Shown here: positions 7,874 to 16,494 of the stretch, one piece after another
How the letters are laid out: each line of letters begins with the position of its first letter
Numbering within the stretch: the first letter of the stretch is position 1
Source: Allosalinactinospora lopnorensis
GTDB lineage: Bacteria > Actinomycetota > Actinomycetes > Streptosporangiales > Streptosporangiaceae
Length of the DNA: 57,493 bases
Assembly (NCBI RefSeq): GCF_000981225.1
Contig: NZ_LAJC01000033.1
Coordinates: 1 to 57,493, forward strand
Reading direction: 5' to 3'
The notes under the pieces: model-generated
Told to the model about the DNA's origin: nothing
The model's database searches: none
Seen by the model: the letters and a program-made list of their open reading frames with translations, nothing else
Program-made: the position numbers and the translations under genes

Positions 7874-8767
7874 TCAGAGGTCGCCGGTGCGGTCGGGGGT
7901 CTCCGCCTGGGTCCAGAACTCGGTCAGCGCCCTCGCGGTGGTCTCGGGGGCCTCGACGTTGGGGGAGTGGGCGGCTCCCGGGATCACCACGCGCTCGGCG
8001 CCGAGGTACTTGGCCATGGTGGCCTGCACCTCCGGGGGCCAGGCGTCGTCGTTCTCGCCGTAGAGGACCAGCTTCGGCAGGTCCGCGACCGCCGTGAGCT
8101 CAGTGGTGCGGTCGGGAGCGGTGAGGAGTTCCTCGGCCATGCGCACCAGCCCTTCCGGATCGTTGGCGAGCATGCGCTCGCGCAGGAAGGCGTGGATCTC
8201 CTCCGGAACTCCGCTCGCGCGCGCGGGCTCGTCGAGGTGCTCGGTCCAGACCTCCCGGACCCGGTCGCGTGTCGGCTCGGGCCCGAGCGCCGCCACGAGT
8301 CGGCGGGCGTCGCCGGCGCGTACACCCTCGATACCGGAGGGGCCCGAACTCATCATGGTCAGCGAGAGCAGGGGTGCTTCGTTCGCGAGTACGGTCTCGC
8401 GCGCCAGCAGGCCGCCGAAGGAGTGGCCCAGCAGGTGGACGGGGCCGTGGCCGAGGGCGGCGATCAGTTCGCCGATGACCTGACCGAGGGCCGCGCGGGT
8501 ATAGTCCCCGACGCGTTCGAGCCCGGGGGATTGGTACTGCCCGGGCAGGTCGATCGCGATCACTGGCCGCCCGGCTTGGGCCAGTGTCTGCAGTATCGCC
8601 AGGAAGTCCTCTTTGCTGCCGGTGTATCCCGGTACCAGGACCGCCGCCTGCAGTTCACATCCGCCGGAGGTCGGCATGGCCTGCAGTGCGGCGATCGTCC
8701 CGCGTGCCGTCGCGATGTCGGTTCGCCGCACGCCGGGCGGGAGTTCCAGAAACCGAGGTGTACTCAC
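7874..8767 (-). CDS. Alpha/beta hydrolase
   Basis: Soluble alpha/beta-hydrolase-fold enzyme of 297 residues with substrate unknown. The oxyanion region is PGYTGSKEDF, the nucleophile elbow is GHSFGG (Ser116), and the late catalytic His is in GAAHSPNVE. An Asp in LYGENDDAWP provides the acid. The GTG start at 8765-8767 is supported by a TATGGT hexamer (complement of 8776-8781) ending 8 nt upstream, so the message is likely leaderless. It converges with the MBL-fold gene. The following same-strand gene upstream is the DEAD helicase, separated by 276 nt in which I see nothing clear. Confidence 0.85.
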   Translation of the reverse strand: MSTPRFLELPPGVRRTDIATARGTIAALQAMPTSGGCELQAAVLVPGYTGSKEDFLAILQTLAQAGRPVIAIDLPGQYQSPGLERVGDYTRAALGQVIGELIAALGHGPVHLLGHSFGGLLARETVLANEAPLLSLTMMSSGPSGIEGVRAGDARRLVAALGPEPTRDRVREVWTEHLDEPARASGVPEEIHAFLRERMLANDPEGLVRMAEELLTAPDRTTELTAVADLPKLVLYGENDDAWPPEVQATMAKYLGAERVVIPGAAHSPNVEAPETTARALTEFWTQAETPDRTGDL

Positions 8768-9043
8768 GACGGTTCACCATAGACGATCGGGTGGCGGGTG
8801 AGGTTCGGGGACGGGCCGGTTTCCGTGAAGGCGGCGCATCGTCGGCCGGGCGGTGAGGCGCGTCCGCTACCGGTCTGTTGGAAGGGGCCGGCGCGGGCCA
8901 CCGGGCGGCGCCGGGGGTGTGGCGCCACGGAGATCCGGAGGGGGAGCGGCGCCGGCGAGCGCACCGGAACCGTGCGCTCGCTCGTGACGGGGCCGAAGTC
9001 ACCGGGGTCCGGTGCGCCTATGGCCCCGTCCTCAGGCATGTGC

Positions 9044-10579
9044 TCAGTCCTGGTCCTTCTTTACCTCTGCACCGTTGCGGGTGCGGCGACGACGCCGGCG
9101 AGCGGGTTTGTCGTGGCCTTCGCCCCGCGCGGTGTTCGCGGACTCGGCGGACTGTTCGGCGCCGGCGGGCTTCTTCCCGCCGCGGGTGCGCCGCCGGTTG
9201 CGTGAACGGCCATGGGCGCGGCTGCCGCCACGCTGGTCGCCCTCATCGCGCTGGCGTCCGGTGTCGCCTATGTCCTCGACCTCTTCGGCTTCCAGGCCCG
9301 CACGTTCGCGGTGCTCCTTGGCCAGGGTCCCCCTGGTGCCCTGGGGGATTCCCAGCGCCTCGAAGAAGTGGTCAGAGGTCGAGTAGGTCTCCTCCGGCTC
9401 GGAGTGCGGCAGGTCGAGCGCTGTGTTGATGAGCTTCCAGCGTGCGGTCTCCTGCCAGTCGACGAAGGTCACCGCCGTCCCCGAGCGCCCGGCGCGGCCG
9501 GTGCGCCCAATACGGTGGGTGTAGGTCTTCTCGTCCTCCGGGCACTCGTAGTTGACGACGTGGGTGACGTCGTCGACGTCGAGTCCGCGCGCGGCCACAT
9601 CGGTGGCCACCAGTACGTCGATCTTGCCGTTGCGGAAGGCGCGCAGCGCGCGTTCCCGCTGGCTCTGGCCGAGGTCGCCGTGGACGGCGGCGGCCGCGAA
9701 TCCGCGCCCCTTGAGCGCCGTGGCGACCTGGTCGCAGGTCCGCTTGGTCTGGCAGAACACCATGCTCAGCCCGCGTCCTTCGGCCTGGAGCAGCCGCGCC
9801 AGCATCTCCAGCCTGTCCATGGGGTGCGTCCGGAACACGTGCTGGTGGATCTGGCTGTTGCGGCTCTCGTCGACGTCATCGTCGTCGCCCGCGCGGACAT
9901 GAGTGGGCCGGCGAAGGTAGTTGCGCGACAGTGACACGATTTCGCTCGGCATGGTCGCCGAGAAGAGCATGACCTGGCGCTCGTCGGGGATCATCGTCAG
10001 GATCCGCTCGATGTCGGGCAGGAATCCGAGGTCGAGCATCTTGTCGGCTTCGTCCAGCACCACGGCGCTGACGCCGGCGAGGCTCAGGTGCTTCTGCTTC
10101 TGCAGGTCCAGCAGCCGCCCCGGCGTGCCGACGACGATGTCGACTCCGTTCTGCAGGCCCTCGATCTGCGGTTCGTAGGCCCGACCTCCGTAGACGGTCA
10201 GGATGCGGCCGCCGGTGCGCTTGCCCGCTGTCGTGAGGTCCGCCGCCACCTGGATGGCGAGCTCGCGGGTGGGCACCACGACAAGCGAGCACGGGCGCCT
10301 GGCCTCGCCCGGCGTTCTCCGCGCGCGCTGCAGCAGGGGGAGGCCGAAGGCGAAGGTCTTACCAGTGCCGGTGCGGGCCTGCCCGATGATGTCGGTCCCG
10401 CTCAGCGCCAGTGGGAGAGCCAGGGATTGGATGGGGAAGGGATCGACGATCCCCTCCGCTTCAAGGGCGTCCGCGATCTCGTCGTTGACACCGAGATCGC
10501 GGAAGGTCGTTCGGGGTTCGTGGGTCGTATCTGTGCTTGTCAGGGCTGTTGCCTCCATCTGGGTCGACCGCATTCGCAT
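9044..10579 (-). CDS. DEAD-box ATP-dependent RNA helicase
   Basis: RNA helicase of the RhlE/CsdA type, 511 residues from this start. Motifs in order: Q motif (FPIQSLALP), Walker A ARTGTGKT, VVPTRELA, VLDEADKM, LFSATMP, FCQTKRTCDQ, ATDVAARGLD and HRIGRTGRAGRSG. The C-terminal ~110 residues are a basic, low-complexity Arg/Gly/Lys tail with RRRRRTRNG, expected to bind RNA nonspecifically. ATG 10579 is chosen because GAGG lies 6 nt upstream; the next in-frame ATG (10558) is an alternative. It corresponds in context to the Rv3211 helicase and is divergent from the ferritin-like gene. A long upstream region (about 660 nt) may hold an extended leader, as in cold-regulated helicase genes. Confidence 0.92.
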   Translation of the reverse strand: MRMRSTQMEATALTSTDTTHEPRTTFRDLGVNDEIADALEAEGIVDPFPIQSLALPLALSGTDIIGQARTGTGKTFAFGLPLLQRARRTPGEARRPCSLVVVPTRELAIQVAADLTTAGKRTGGRILTVYGGRAYEPQIEGLQNGVDIVVGTPGRLLDLQKQKHLSLAGVSAVVLDEADKMLDLGFLPDIERILTMIPDERQVMLFSATMPSEIVSLSRNYLRRPTHVRAGDDDDVDESRNSQIHQHVFRTHPMDRLEMLARLLQAEGRGLSMVFCQTKRTCDQVATALKGRGFAAAAVHGDLGQSQRERALRAFRNGKIDVLVATDVAARGLDVDDVTHVVNYECPEDEKTYTHRIGRTGRAGRSGTAVTFVDWQETARWKLINTALDLPHSEPEETYSTSDHFFEALGIPQGTRGTLAKEHRERAGLEAEEVEDIGDTGRQRDEGDQRGGSRAHGRSRNRRRTRGGKKPAGAEQSAESANTARGEGHDKPARRRRRRTRNGAEVKKDQD

Positions 10580-11243
10580 ATGCGGCCTCAAGTCGTGGTC
10601 GCTGGACGGACCCGTGCTGCGTCGGGCTCGACGCCCTTCACGGAGCGGCGTCCCGCCTTGCTCGTTCTCGTCGGCGGGACATGCCGGGCGCGGCTCAAGA
10701 CCGACACGCTCTCGGGCCGTGGCGCGGCCCGGTACGTCAGCGCTGCCCGACGCGGATCCGCGGCCGGCGCATGAGGGCCGTTCCTCCGGAGTCCTCACGT
10801 CTGCGCCGCTGTTGTCTTGAGTTCCCGTTCCCCGCTCCCTGTGTCGGCGCGGGGATCCGGTGCGGCACCGGCGGCTTCGCTCGCGTCGGTGTTTCTCTTG
10901 TCAAGCCGGCCAGGGCGGCTCACCTGCTAGTGCGCTCGTGTTCCTGACCGGTCGTGCGGGTTTCCGCGCGTTCCCCTGTCCGTCGGTCCGCGCTCGGCGG
11001 ATCCGCCCAGCGGATGCCGACCCCGGTAGGGGGTCCGCGGTTCCCGCGCGCGAAGGGGGTGCTCGCGCCAGTGGCCGGCGGGTGCCGACCACGGACAGAG
11101 TCTATCTTGTAGCTTCGCCGCTGGATACGCTGTGTGTACCACAGATTCGGGGCGTTCGCGCACTCCCGGTGAGTACAACGCGGAGTACCGCCCCGATTAG
11201 TCCCCGGCTCGTTCCCACCGCCGTGAGGGCTAATCTTTGCAGC
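10580..11243. other. Long intergenic region between divergent helicase and ferritin-like genes
   Basis: There are 664 nt between divergent genes. Open frames crossing it lack family resemblance and continue past the conserved starts of the neighbours. The only recognisable element is the -10 box beside the ferritin-like gene. A TTGACA hexamer at about 10900 on the complement has no matching -10 at normal spacing. Confidence 0.5.
11231..11236 (+). promoter_or_regulatory. -10 box (TAATCT) for leaderless ferritin-like gene
   Basis: TAATCT ends 7 nt before the ATG at 11244. This is the spacing expected when transcription starts at the A of the start codon. No Shine-Dalgarno sequence is present. 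Confidence 0.55.
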
Positions 11244-11957
11244 ATGACGTACGGTTCCGCTGACTCCGCGCCCGATTCCCCGGCGCCCGCCGCTGGACAC
11301 CCCTCTGCGGTGCTCGACCTGCTCGGCCTGCTGGCCTACGCCGAACTCGTCGCCTTCTTCCGGTTGACCGACAACGCCGAGCTCGCTCCGACGCTCGCGG
11401 CCAAGGGCGAGCTCGCCGGACTGGCCGCCACCGAGTACGCGCATTACAAGCGGGTGCACGGCCGCCTGGCGGAGCTTGGTGCGGACCCGGAGGAGGCCAT
11501 GGGGCCGTTCGTCGAGCCGCTGGATGCCTGGCACGCCCGCACCAGGCCGCAGAGCTGGCTGGAGAGTCTGGTCAAGGCATACGTCGGCGACGGGATCGCC
11601 GGGGACTTCTACCGGAAGGTCGCCGAGCGCGCCGACGACGACACCCGTGCCTTGGCGCAGACCGTGCTCTCGGAGAGCGACCGCGGCGAGTTCATCGCGG
11701 CTCACGTCCGCGCCGCTGTCGCCGAGGATCCGGCCCTGGCCGGACGCCTGTCCCTGTGGGCGCGCCGCCTGGTGGGCGAGGCGCTGAGCCAGGCTCAGGT
11801 CGTCGCGACGGCGCGGGTCGAGCTCGCGTCCCTGCTCACCGCGGAGGAGGGGGAGACCGAGTCGGAGCCGGGGGATCTGGCGGCGGTCAGCCGGATGTTC
11901 GCCAAGTTGACCGACACCCACAACGCGCGGCTGGAGGCCATGGGGCTGAGCGGATGA
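11244..11957 (+). CDS. Ferritin-like fold protein (MiaE-like, Rv3210c type)
   Basis: Conserved actinobacterial four-helix ferritin-like protein of 237 residues, annotated in databases as a tRNA hydroxylase-like (MiaE_2) domain. The helices are Ala/Leu/Glu-rich. Candidate iron-ligating residues occur in AYAELVAFF, in TEYAHYKRVHGRL (an E-x-x-H pair) and in SESDRGEFIAAHV, then VGEALSQAQ. Actual hydroxylase activity has not been shown for this subfamily, to my knowledge. The start is set by a TAATCT box 7 nt upstream; the longer open frame to 10860 is not conserved. Its position beside the DEAD helicase and near the FasR-like regulator matches the mycobacterial order. Confidence 0.82.
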   Translation: MTYGSADSAPDSPAPAAGHPSAVLDLLGLLAYAELVAFFRLTDNAELAPTLAAKGELAGLAATEYAHYKRVHGRLAELGADPEEAMGPFVEPLDAWHARTRPQSWLESLVKAYVGDGIAGDFYRKVAERADDDTRALAQTVLSESDRGEFIAAHVRAAVAEDPALAGRLSLWARRLVGEALSQAQVVATARVELASLLTAEEGETESEPGDLAAVSRMFAKLTDTHNARLEAMGLSG

Positions 11958-12169
11958 GGCTCCGCCCCTGGGAGAATCACGCACGGCCTGCGGCGCGAGG
12001 GGAACTTACCCATGAGTAGATGCGTCTCTTTGATAAAGCGCCCGCAGGGCATTCCCTCCTTGGCTTTAAGAGGACTTGTGTCGTCTTCGACACATTCATC
12101 ACGTCTTCTTTGCCTGTCCGTATATAGTGTGCTCCGTTCCCGTCGTTTCCTTGCCAGAGGTACGTATCC

Positions 12170-12481
12170 ATGCGCAATGGGTTCTTCACCGACTGCCCGC
12201 TGACGCGGCTCTCCCGCGGCTTCGACCTGTTCGGGCCGCTGAACATCTCGGAGGACCCCGCGCTGACGGCCCAACTGGATCAGCACGCCGCTGCTGTCCG
12301 CGACTCGATCTCCGGCGACGGAATCGAGGTGACCCGCCGCAGCCTCGCGCACTACCTGCAGGGATTCATGGACGGCTGTCGAGAACGGGGATGGGACTCC
12401 AGCTCGGTCGACTATGACTGGGAGACCCTGCGCGTGCTGGCGATCTGCCGCATGGCCAAGGAATACGGGTTCGTCCGCTAG
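12170..12481 (+). CDS. Small conserved protein, possibly DUF6401-like
   Basis: A 103-residue soluble protein with a Cys in the first ten residues, a segment LDQHAAAVRDSI, and a C-terminal YLQGFMDGCRERGW followed by DWETLRVLAICRMAKEYGF. This pattern resembles small actinobacterial proteins labelled DUF6401, but the match is from memory and function is unknown. A possible promoter TATAGT (12122-12127) lies 40-50 nt upstream of the ATG, with a GAGGT near 12161 as ribosome site. Local base composition just upstream (12000-12150) is clearly less GC-rich than the surroundings. Confidence 0.65.
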   Translation: MRNGFFTDCPLTRLSRGFDLFGPLNISEDPALTAQLDQHAAAVRDSISGDGIEVTRRSLAHYLQGFMDGCRERGWDSSSVDYDWETLRVLAICRMAKEYGFVR

Positions 12482-12735
12482 ATTAGCCATGTCCGCGCGA
12501 GATCCGTCGGAGCCGCGCGCACAGGACCGTCCGGTAAGTCCTCCGGAGCTCCCCCACCGGGCGTACGCTTAAGCCCTGTCCGGGATCCGCTCGAACCCTC
12601 CGCGCCTCTCCGCGCGGACGGGGGGTCCTGGACCGGGGAACCGCGGTTGGTGTTCCGCTTCCGTCGGATCTGCCAGAGGACTCGCCCCGTGACCGATGAT
12701 GCGGCCGGTCGAGTGCCGCGAGAAAGGAAAAGCGC

Positions 12736-12981
12736 ATGAGGAGCGGCCGACATGGGGCGGCACGTCCACCGATCGGCGTCCTGATCCGCAGAGAACGCTT
12801 TGACTTCTGCCTCTTCGGCCTGATCATCATGGTCGCCGCGGCTGTCATGGTGTTGAGCGGATGGACCGACCCCGCCTTTTGGCTCGCTGTCGTGCCGGTT
12901 TTCGCCAGCCTGGTGCTCGCCGTGCGCCGTATCGGCCGACTCGCCCGCGACGAGGTCATCCGAGACGAGGAACTCCTGTAA
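12736..12981 (+). CDS. Small two-helix membrane protein
   Basis: An 81-residue protein with a basic N-terminus (RRERFDF), two hydrophobic helices (about 28-45 and 49-66) and a charged C-terminal tail (RRIGRLARDEVIRDEELL). GAAAGGAAA lies 8-10 nt before the ATG, a reasonable ribosome site. No family was recognised. It is followed after 24 nt by a 60-bp palindrome. Confidence 0.65.
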   Translation: MRSGRHGAARPPIGVLIRRERFDFCLFGLIIMVAAAVMVLSGWTDPAFWLAVVPVFASLVLAVRRIGRLARDEVIRDEELL

Positions 12982-13005
12982 GAGGCGCTGCGCTTCGGGA
13001 TCATG

Positions 13006-13065
13006 CGCCCGGAGACGGGAAAGGGGCGGGGCCGCGCGGCCCCGCCCCTTTCCCGTCTCCGGGCG
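13006..13065. terminator. 60-bp perfect palindrome, bidirectional terminator
   Basis: Bases 13006-13035 are the exact reverse complement of 13036-13065, giving a 30-bp stem with no unpaired centre beyond what steric folding requires. It lies between the stop of the small membrane protein (+, 12981) and the stop of the MscS-like gene (-, 13071). It therefore most likely terminates both transcripts. Confidence 0.8.
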
Positions 13066-13070
13066 AACGG

Positions 13071-13897
13071 TCACTCCTCGGAAGCGCGCCTTTCCCGGTC
13101 GCCGGGGCCGGCTGTCGGTGTGCGCTGCGCGGCGTGTTCCGCGGACTCCTGCTGCCGCTGCTGCTTGGTCGGCTGCCGTTCCGCGGTCGGCTGCCGTATC
13201 GCGTCGGAGCGCCCGGCTTGGTAACTCTCGTCCTCGCGCATCCGGGCGGTCTCGCGCTCGGCCGCCTCCAGCCAGCGCCCCCAGCGCTGCTGCATCGGGC
13301 GGATCATGCCACCGCCGACACCGACCACCAGGATCCCGCCGATGGTGGCGAGAACGGCGATGAGGACCGGCTGGGTGACGGTCGTGGCGACGCCGATCTG
13401 GTTCAGGGCGGCGATCACACCGAGCGCCAGGATGAAGATCCCGACCAGATTCGCCAGGACGCGTCCGTAGGTGAGCCCGCCGAGAGCCCCGGCGACGATG
13501 TCGCGGGCGGCTTTCGCGATGATGCCGGCCACCACGATGATGATCAGCGCGACGATCGCGTGCGGGATCCACGCGATGATGCCGCTGATCAGCTCGCTGA
13601 TCGGGTTCGGCCCGAACACGCTGAACGCGAGCTGCAGGACGAGCAGCACACCGGCGTAGTAGATGATCTTTCCGCTGAGTTCGCTCGCGTTGTAGCGGCT
13701 GCGCTGGAAGTACCCCCCGACGCCACTGCGGTCCAGAGCGCGGTCGAGACCGAGCCGGGCGAGGGCCTTGCCAATCAGCGTGCCGATGAGCTTGGCGAGC
13801 AGCCAGCCCAGGATGAGGATGATCAGGAAGGCTGCGAGTCGTGGCGCGAAGCCACTACAGCGTTCCACGTTTCTGTCAGGCCTTGCCCGATGTCCAT
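13071..13897 (-). CDS. MscS-like mechanosensitive channel (conserved TM-helix type), frame broken near residue 16
   Basis: Small-conductance channel family protein with three to four hydrophobic segments, paired repeats of the 'conserved TM helix' kind (LAAFLIILILGWLLAKLIGTLIG, ILALGVIAALNQIGV) and a charged Gln/Glu/Arg tail. The natural start is ATG 13895-13897, preceded by GGGGGAAA at good spacing. It gives MDIGQGLTETWNAVVA, like other family members. The frame then runs into a stop (SRHDSQPS), while the conserved continuation FAPRLAAFLII is in another frame. One extra T in GTGGCTTCGCG (about 13843-13850) would restore a 275-residue protein. Sequencing indel or recent mutation; I favour error. 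It converges with the small membrane protein gene. Confidence 0.8.
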
Positions 13898-14112
13898 AGG
13901 CGTTTCCCCCCGAAGACGCCTCGCCGCAGCCGGGAGCCCGCCCCCACCCTGTATCCGGCGAAACCGGTATGAATCGTTCCTACTGTGCGGCTACCCGTTA
14001 CGGAAGCTTTGAACCGCCATAAAGTAACGAGCGGCTGCGAATAGTAAGAATTGGGGCGCGCTTTACCGGGGCAGTGCGGCACCGCGCACCCCGTGGAGGG
14101 AAACGCGGGGAG

Positions 14113-14757
14113 TTAGCTGCGGGTCAGGTCCCAGCCGCTGATTCCGCGCCACGCCAAGCGGGCGACGAGGAGTTCCGCGGCCTCCTTGGGGATCGCGCCG
14201 TGTCTGCTGAGCCAGTGCCGGGCGCTGGTCTCGGCCATGCCCACCAGCGCGACACTGAGCAGGTGCGCCTCTTCGTCCGAGATGCTGGTGTCCTGCCGGA
14301 TGACCTCGCCGATGAGTTCGGCGCAGCGCTGCTGGGTCTCCTCGGTCTTCTCCCGGACAGCGGGCAGGTTGCGCAGGTCGGATTCGAAGACGAGCCGGAA
14401 CGCCTCGCCCTCGCCCGCTACGAAGTCGAAGTAGGCCTGGAAGCTGGCGGTCACCCGCTGCCGGTTGTCGGTCGTGCTCTCCAGCGCTTCGCGCTGCTTC
14501 TCGACCAGGATTTCCGAATGCTGCTCCAGCAGAGCGAGGTAGAGCTCCAGCTTGCCCGGGAAATGCTGGTAGAGCACGGGCTTGCTGACGCCCGCGCGTT
14601 CGGCGATCTCGTCCATCGCCGCGGCGTGGTACCCCTGGGCAACGAAGACTTCCTGCGCCGCGGTCAGCAGTTGGCGCCGTCGTGCGAGCCGGGGCAGCCG
14701 GGTCCCGCGCGGGCGGGCGTCTGAAGGAGCTGTCACACCCACACCCTCCGAACTCAT
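14113..14757 (-). CDS. TetR-family regulator, FasR-like (Rv3208 type)
   Basis: Transcriptional regulator of 214 residues. The N-terminal helix-turn-helix is MDEIAERAGVSKPVLYQHF, followed by KLELYLALL and STTDNRQRV; these closely match M. tuberculosis FasR, which activates the fatty-acid synthase operon and responds to long-chain acyl-CoA. The C-terminal ligand domain is ordinary for the family and ends RGISGWDLTRS, like FasR. Two starts are possible: ATG 14757 or GTG 14736, the latter with GGAGGG 7 nt upstream. Position beside moeZ, the ferritin-like gene and the helicase matches the mycobacterial neighbourhood. The DUF3107 gene that accompanies it there is not seen. Regulation of fatty-acid synthesis is inferred. 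Confidence 0.82.
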   Translation of the reverse strand: MSSEGVGVTAPSDARPRGTRLPRLARRRQLLTAAQEVFVAQGYHAAAMDEIAERAGVSKPVLYQHFPGKLELYLALLEQHSEILVEKQREALESTTDNRQRVTASFQAYFDFVAGEGEAFRLVFESDLRNLPAVREKTEETQQRCAELIGEVIRQDTSISDEEAHLLSVALVGMAETSARHWLSRHGAIPKEAAELLVARLAWRGISGWDLTRS

Positions 14758-14961
14758 CGCGGCGCGATCGGGGCGCCACGCTCGATGACGTGTGTTCCTG
14801 GAACGTGCCACCAGAGGTGGAAAGACGAGCACTCCACTCCCGGCGCAGTGCTCCCATCTTACTTCGACGTAGGTTAGGCGCCGCCAGGGTCCGGAGGACC
14901 CGGATGTATCGATCTCGTGACCAGTGCGTTCCCGTACTCGGGGGCGGTCCGCGCCGCGGTG

Positions 14962-15183
14962 TCAGCGGTAGTCGTCCTCGTCGACCTCCACTTCCTGGAG
15001 CTGCTCCACTGCATCGGCCTCGGAGACCTCGCCCTCGGTGCCGGAGTACCCGCTCCACATCCAGTCCCGGCCGTCCCCGGTCACGGCAGTGCGCTGCTCC
15101 GCGGAGTCGGCCTCCGGGGACTCCAGCGCGGATTCCGGGTTCTCTTCCTCGGCTGATTCGCCTTGCTGCGGGTGGGAAGTCAC
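14962..15183 (-). CDS. Small acidic protein of unknown function
   Basis: A 73-residue, strongly acidic protein (Glu/Asp/Ser-rich with WMWSGYSG in the middle) ending EVDEDDYR. GTG 15183 is chosen because AGGAGG lies 6 nt upstream, one of the best ribosome sites in the window; an ATG five codons upstream also has GGAGGG in reach. No family was recognised. It sits where mycobacteria carry the DUF3107 gene but shows no resemblance to it. Confidence 0.55.
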   Translation of the reverse strand: MTSHPQQGESAEEENPESALESPEADSAEQRTAVTGDGRDWMWSGYSGTEGEVSEADAVEQLQEVEVDEDDYR

Positions 15184-15379
15184 AGGACCCTCCTGCATCG
15201 TCGCGGCTCCCTCCCCACGCTACTCCGCCTCGAGCGACGCAGGAGGCAGGGGTGCCGCGGACTGAGGGGCGCTCACCCGGCCGCAGAGGCAATAGAGTGC
15301 ACAGCAGAACGGACCGGACGGCAGGGCGCCATCGCCGCACCCGGCCCTCTCGGGCCGCCTGACACCTTACGGAGGGGCC

Positions 15380-16306
15380 ATGGGAGAGACGATCCCATTG
15401 TGGCCGGGCGAGTTCCGCGAACCCGGTGGCCGCAGGATCTTCGTTCGCCGTGACGACTCCGGCGGGGCGCCGTCCCATGGGCGCATTGTCTACGTGCACG
15501 GTCTGGCCGGGGCTTCCACCGACTGGACCGATCTCATGGGGGCGTTGTCACCCGAGTTCACCGGAGAGGCGCCCGACCTGCCCGGTTTCGGCAAGTCACC
15601 GCCACCGCCCGATGGCGACTACAGCCTGGACGCGCACGCCGCGGCCGTCGCCGATCTCATCCGGGAGGGCGAGCACCCGGTCCACCTTGTCGGCAACTCC
15701 ATGGGCGGAGCCGCCGCCGTACGCGTCGCGGCGGACTATCCGCGGCTGGTGCGTACCCTGACTCTCATCTCGCCCGCTCTGCCGGACCTGTGGCCGCGGC
15801 TCATCCCGTACCAGATGAGCGGTGCGCTGATCCCGGTGGTGGGGCCAGCGGTCTACGCGCGGATCCAGAGCCGCCCGGCCGAGGTCCGGGTGCAGGGAAC
15901 GCTGGACGCCACTTTCTACGACCCGTCCGCCGCCTCCGCCCAGCGCGTACTGGACGCTCTGGAAGCCGAGCGCGAACGCGATCTGTGCGACTACGCGCAC
16001 ACGGCCGTGCTGGAATCACTGCGCGGTCTGGTCGCCGAGTACCTGCGTATCGGGCGGCGCTCGCTGTGGCGGCAGGCCGCGGGGATCAGCAGCCCCACGC
16101 TGCTCGTCTACGCCGACAACGACAAGTTCGTGAACCCGCGCCTGTCCCGCAGGGCCGCACGCACCTTTCCGCGGAACCGCCTGGTACTGCTGCCCAAGAG
16201 CGGGCACGTCCCCATGATGGAGCACCCGGAGCGGGTGGCGCGCGAGCTGCGGCCGTTCGTGCGGGCGGCGTCGCCGGCCGGGCCGGGCGGCGGCACCGTG
16301 TCCTGA
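15380..16306 (+). CDS. Alpha/beta hydrolase (LipV-like context)
   Basis: Alpha/beta-fold hydrolase of 308 residues. HG oxyanion motif YVHGLAGASTDW, nucleophile elbow GNSMGG (Ser107), acid Asp in YADNDKFVNP and catalytic His in PKSGHVPMMEHPERV. The start ATG is preceded by ACGGAGGGGCC, a strong ribosome site. The gene stands just before moeZ, the neighbourhood of the mycobacterial hydrolase LipV (Rv3203). The substrate is unknown. Confidence 0.87.
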   Translation: MGETIPLWPGEFREPGGRRIFVRRDDSGGAPSHGRIVYVHGLAGASTDWTDLMGALSPEFTGEAPDLPGFGKSPPPPDGDYSLDAHAAAVADLIREGEHPVHLVGNSMGGAAAVRVAADYPRLVRTLTLISPALPDLWPRLIPYQMSGALIPVVGPAVYARIQSRPAEVRVQGTLDATFYDPSAASAQRVLDALEAERERDLCDYAHTAVLESLRGLVAEYLRIGRRSLWRQAAGISSPTLLVYADNDKFVNPRLSRRAARTFPRNRLVLLPKSGHVPMMEHPERVARELRPFVRAASPAGPGGGTVS

Positions 16307-16494
16307 GGGGAACGGAGGCGGCGCCGACCACCGCTGCAGATCGGCGCGGATGGCTTCCCCGCGATGGGAATGCAAAACCCCACCCCGTAGGTTGGGTATG
16401 AGAGGAAGCTCGTCACGCACCCCGTACCTTCCGGCGCCGCCCGAGGCGCCCCCCTTGAGGGGCGTGACGTCATCGAGGAAGTTGAGGAGCTGCT

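Noticed and set aside
10860-11243. Upstream extension of the ferritin-like frame
   Set aside because: No resemblance to the family; a -10 box directly before 11244 marks the start.
12478-13572. 364-residue minus-strand ORF across the palindrome
   Set aside because: It crosses a perfect 60-bp palindrome and two better-supported genes and has no recognisable domain.
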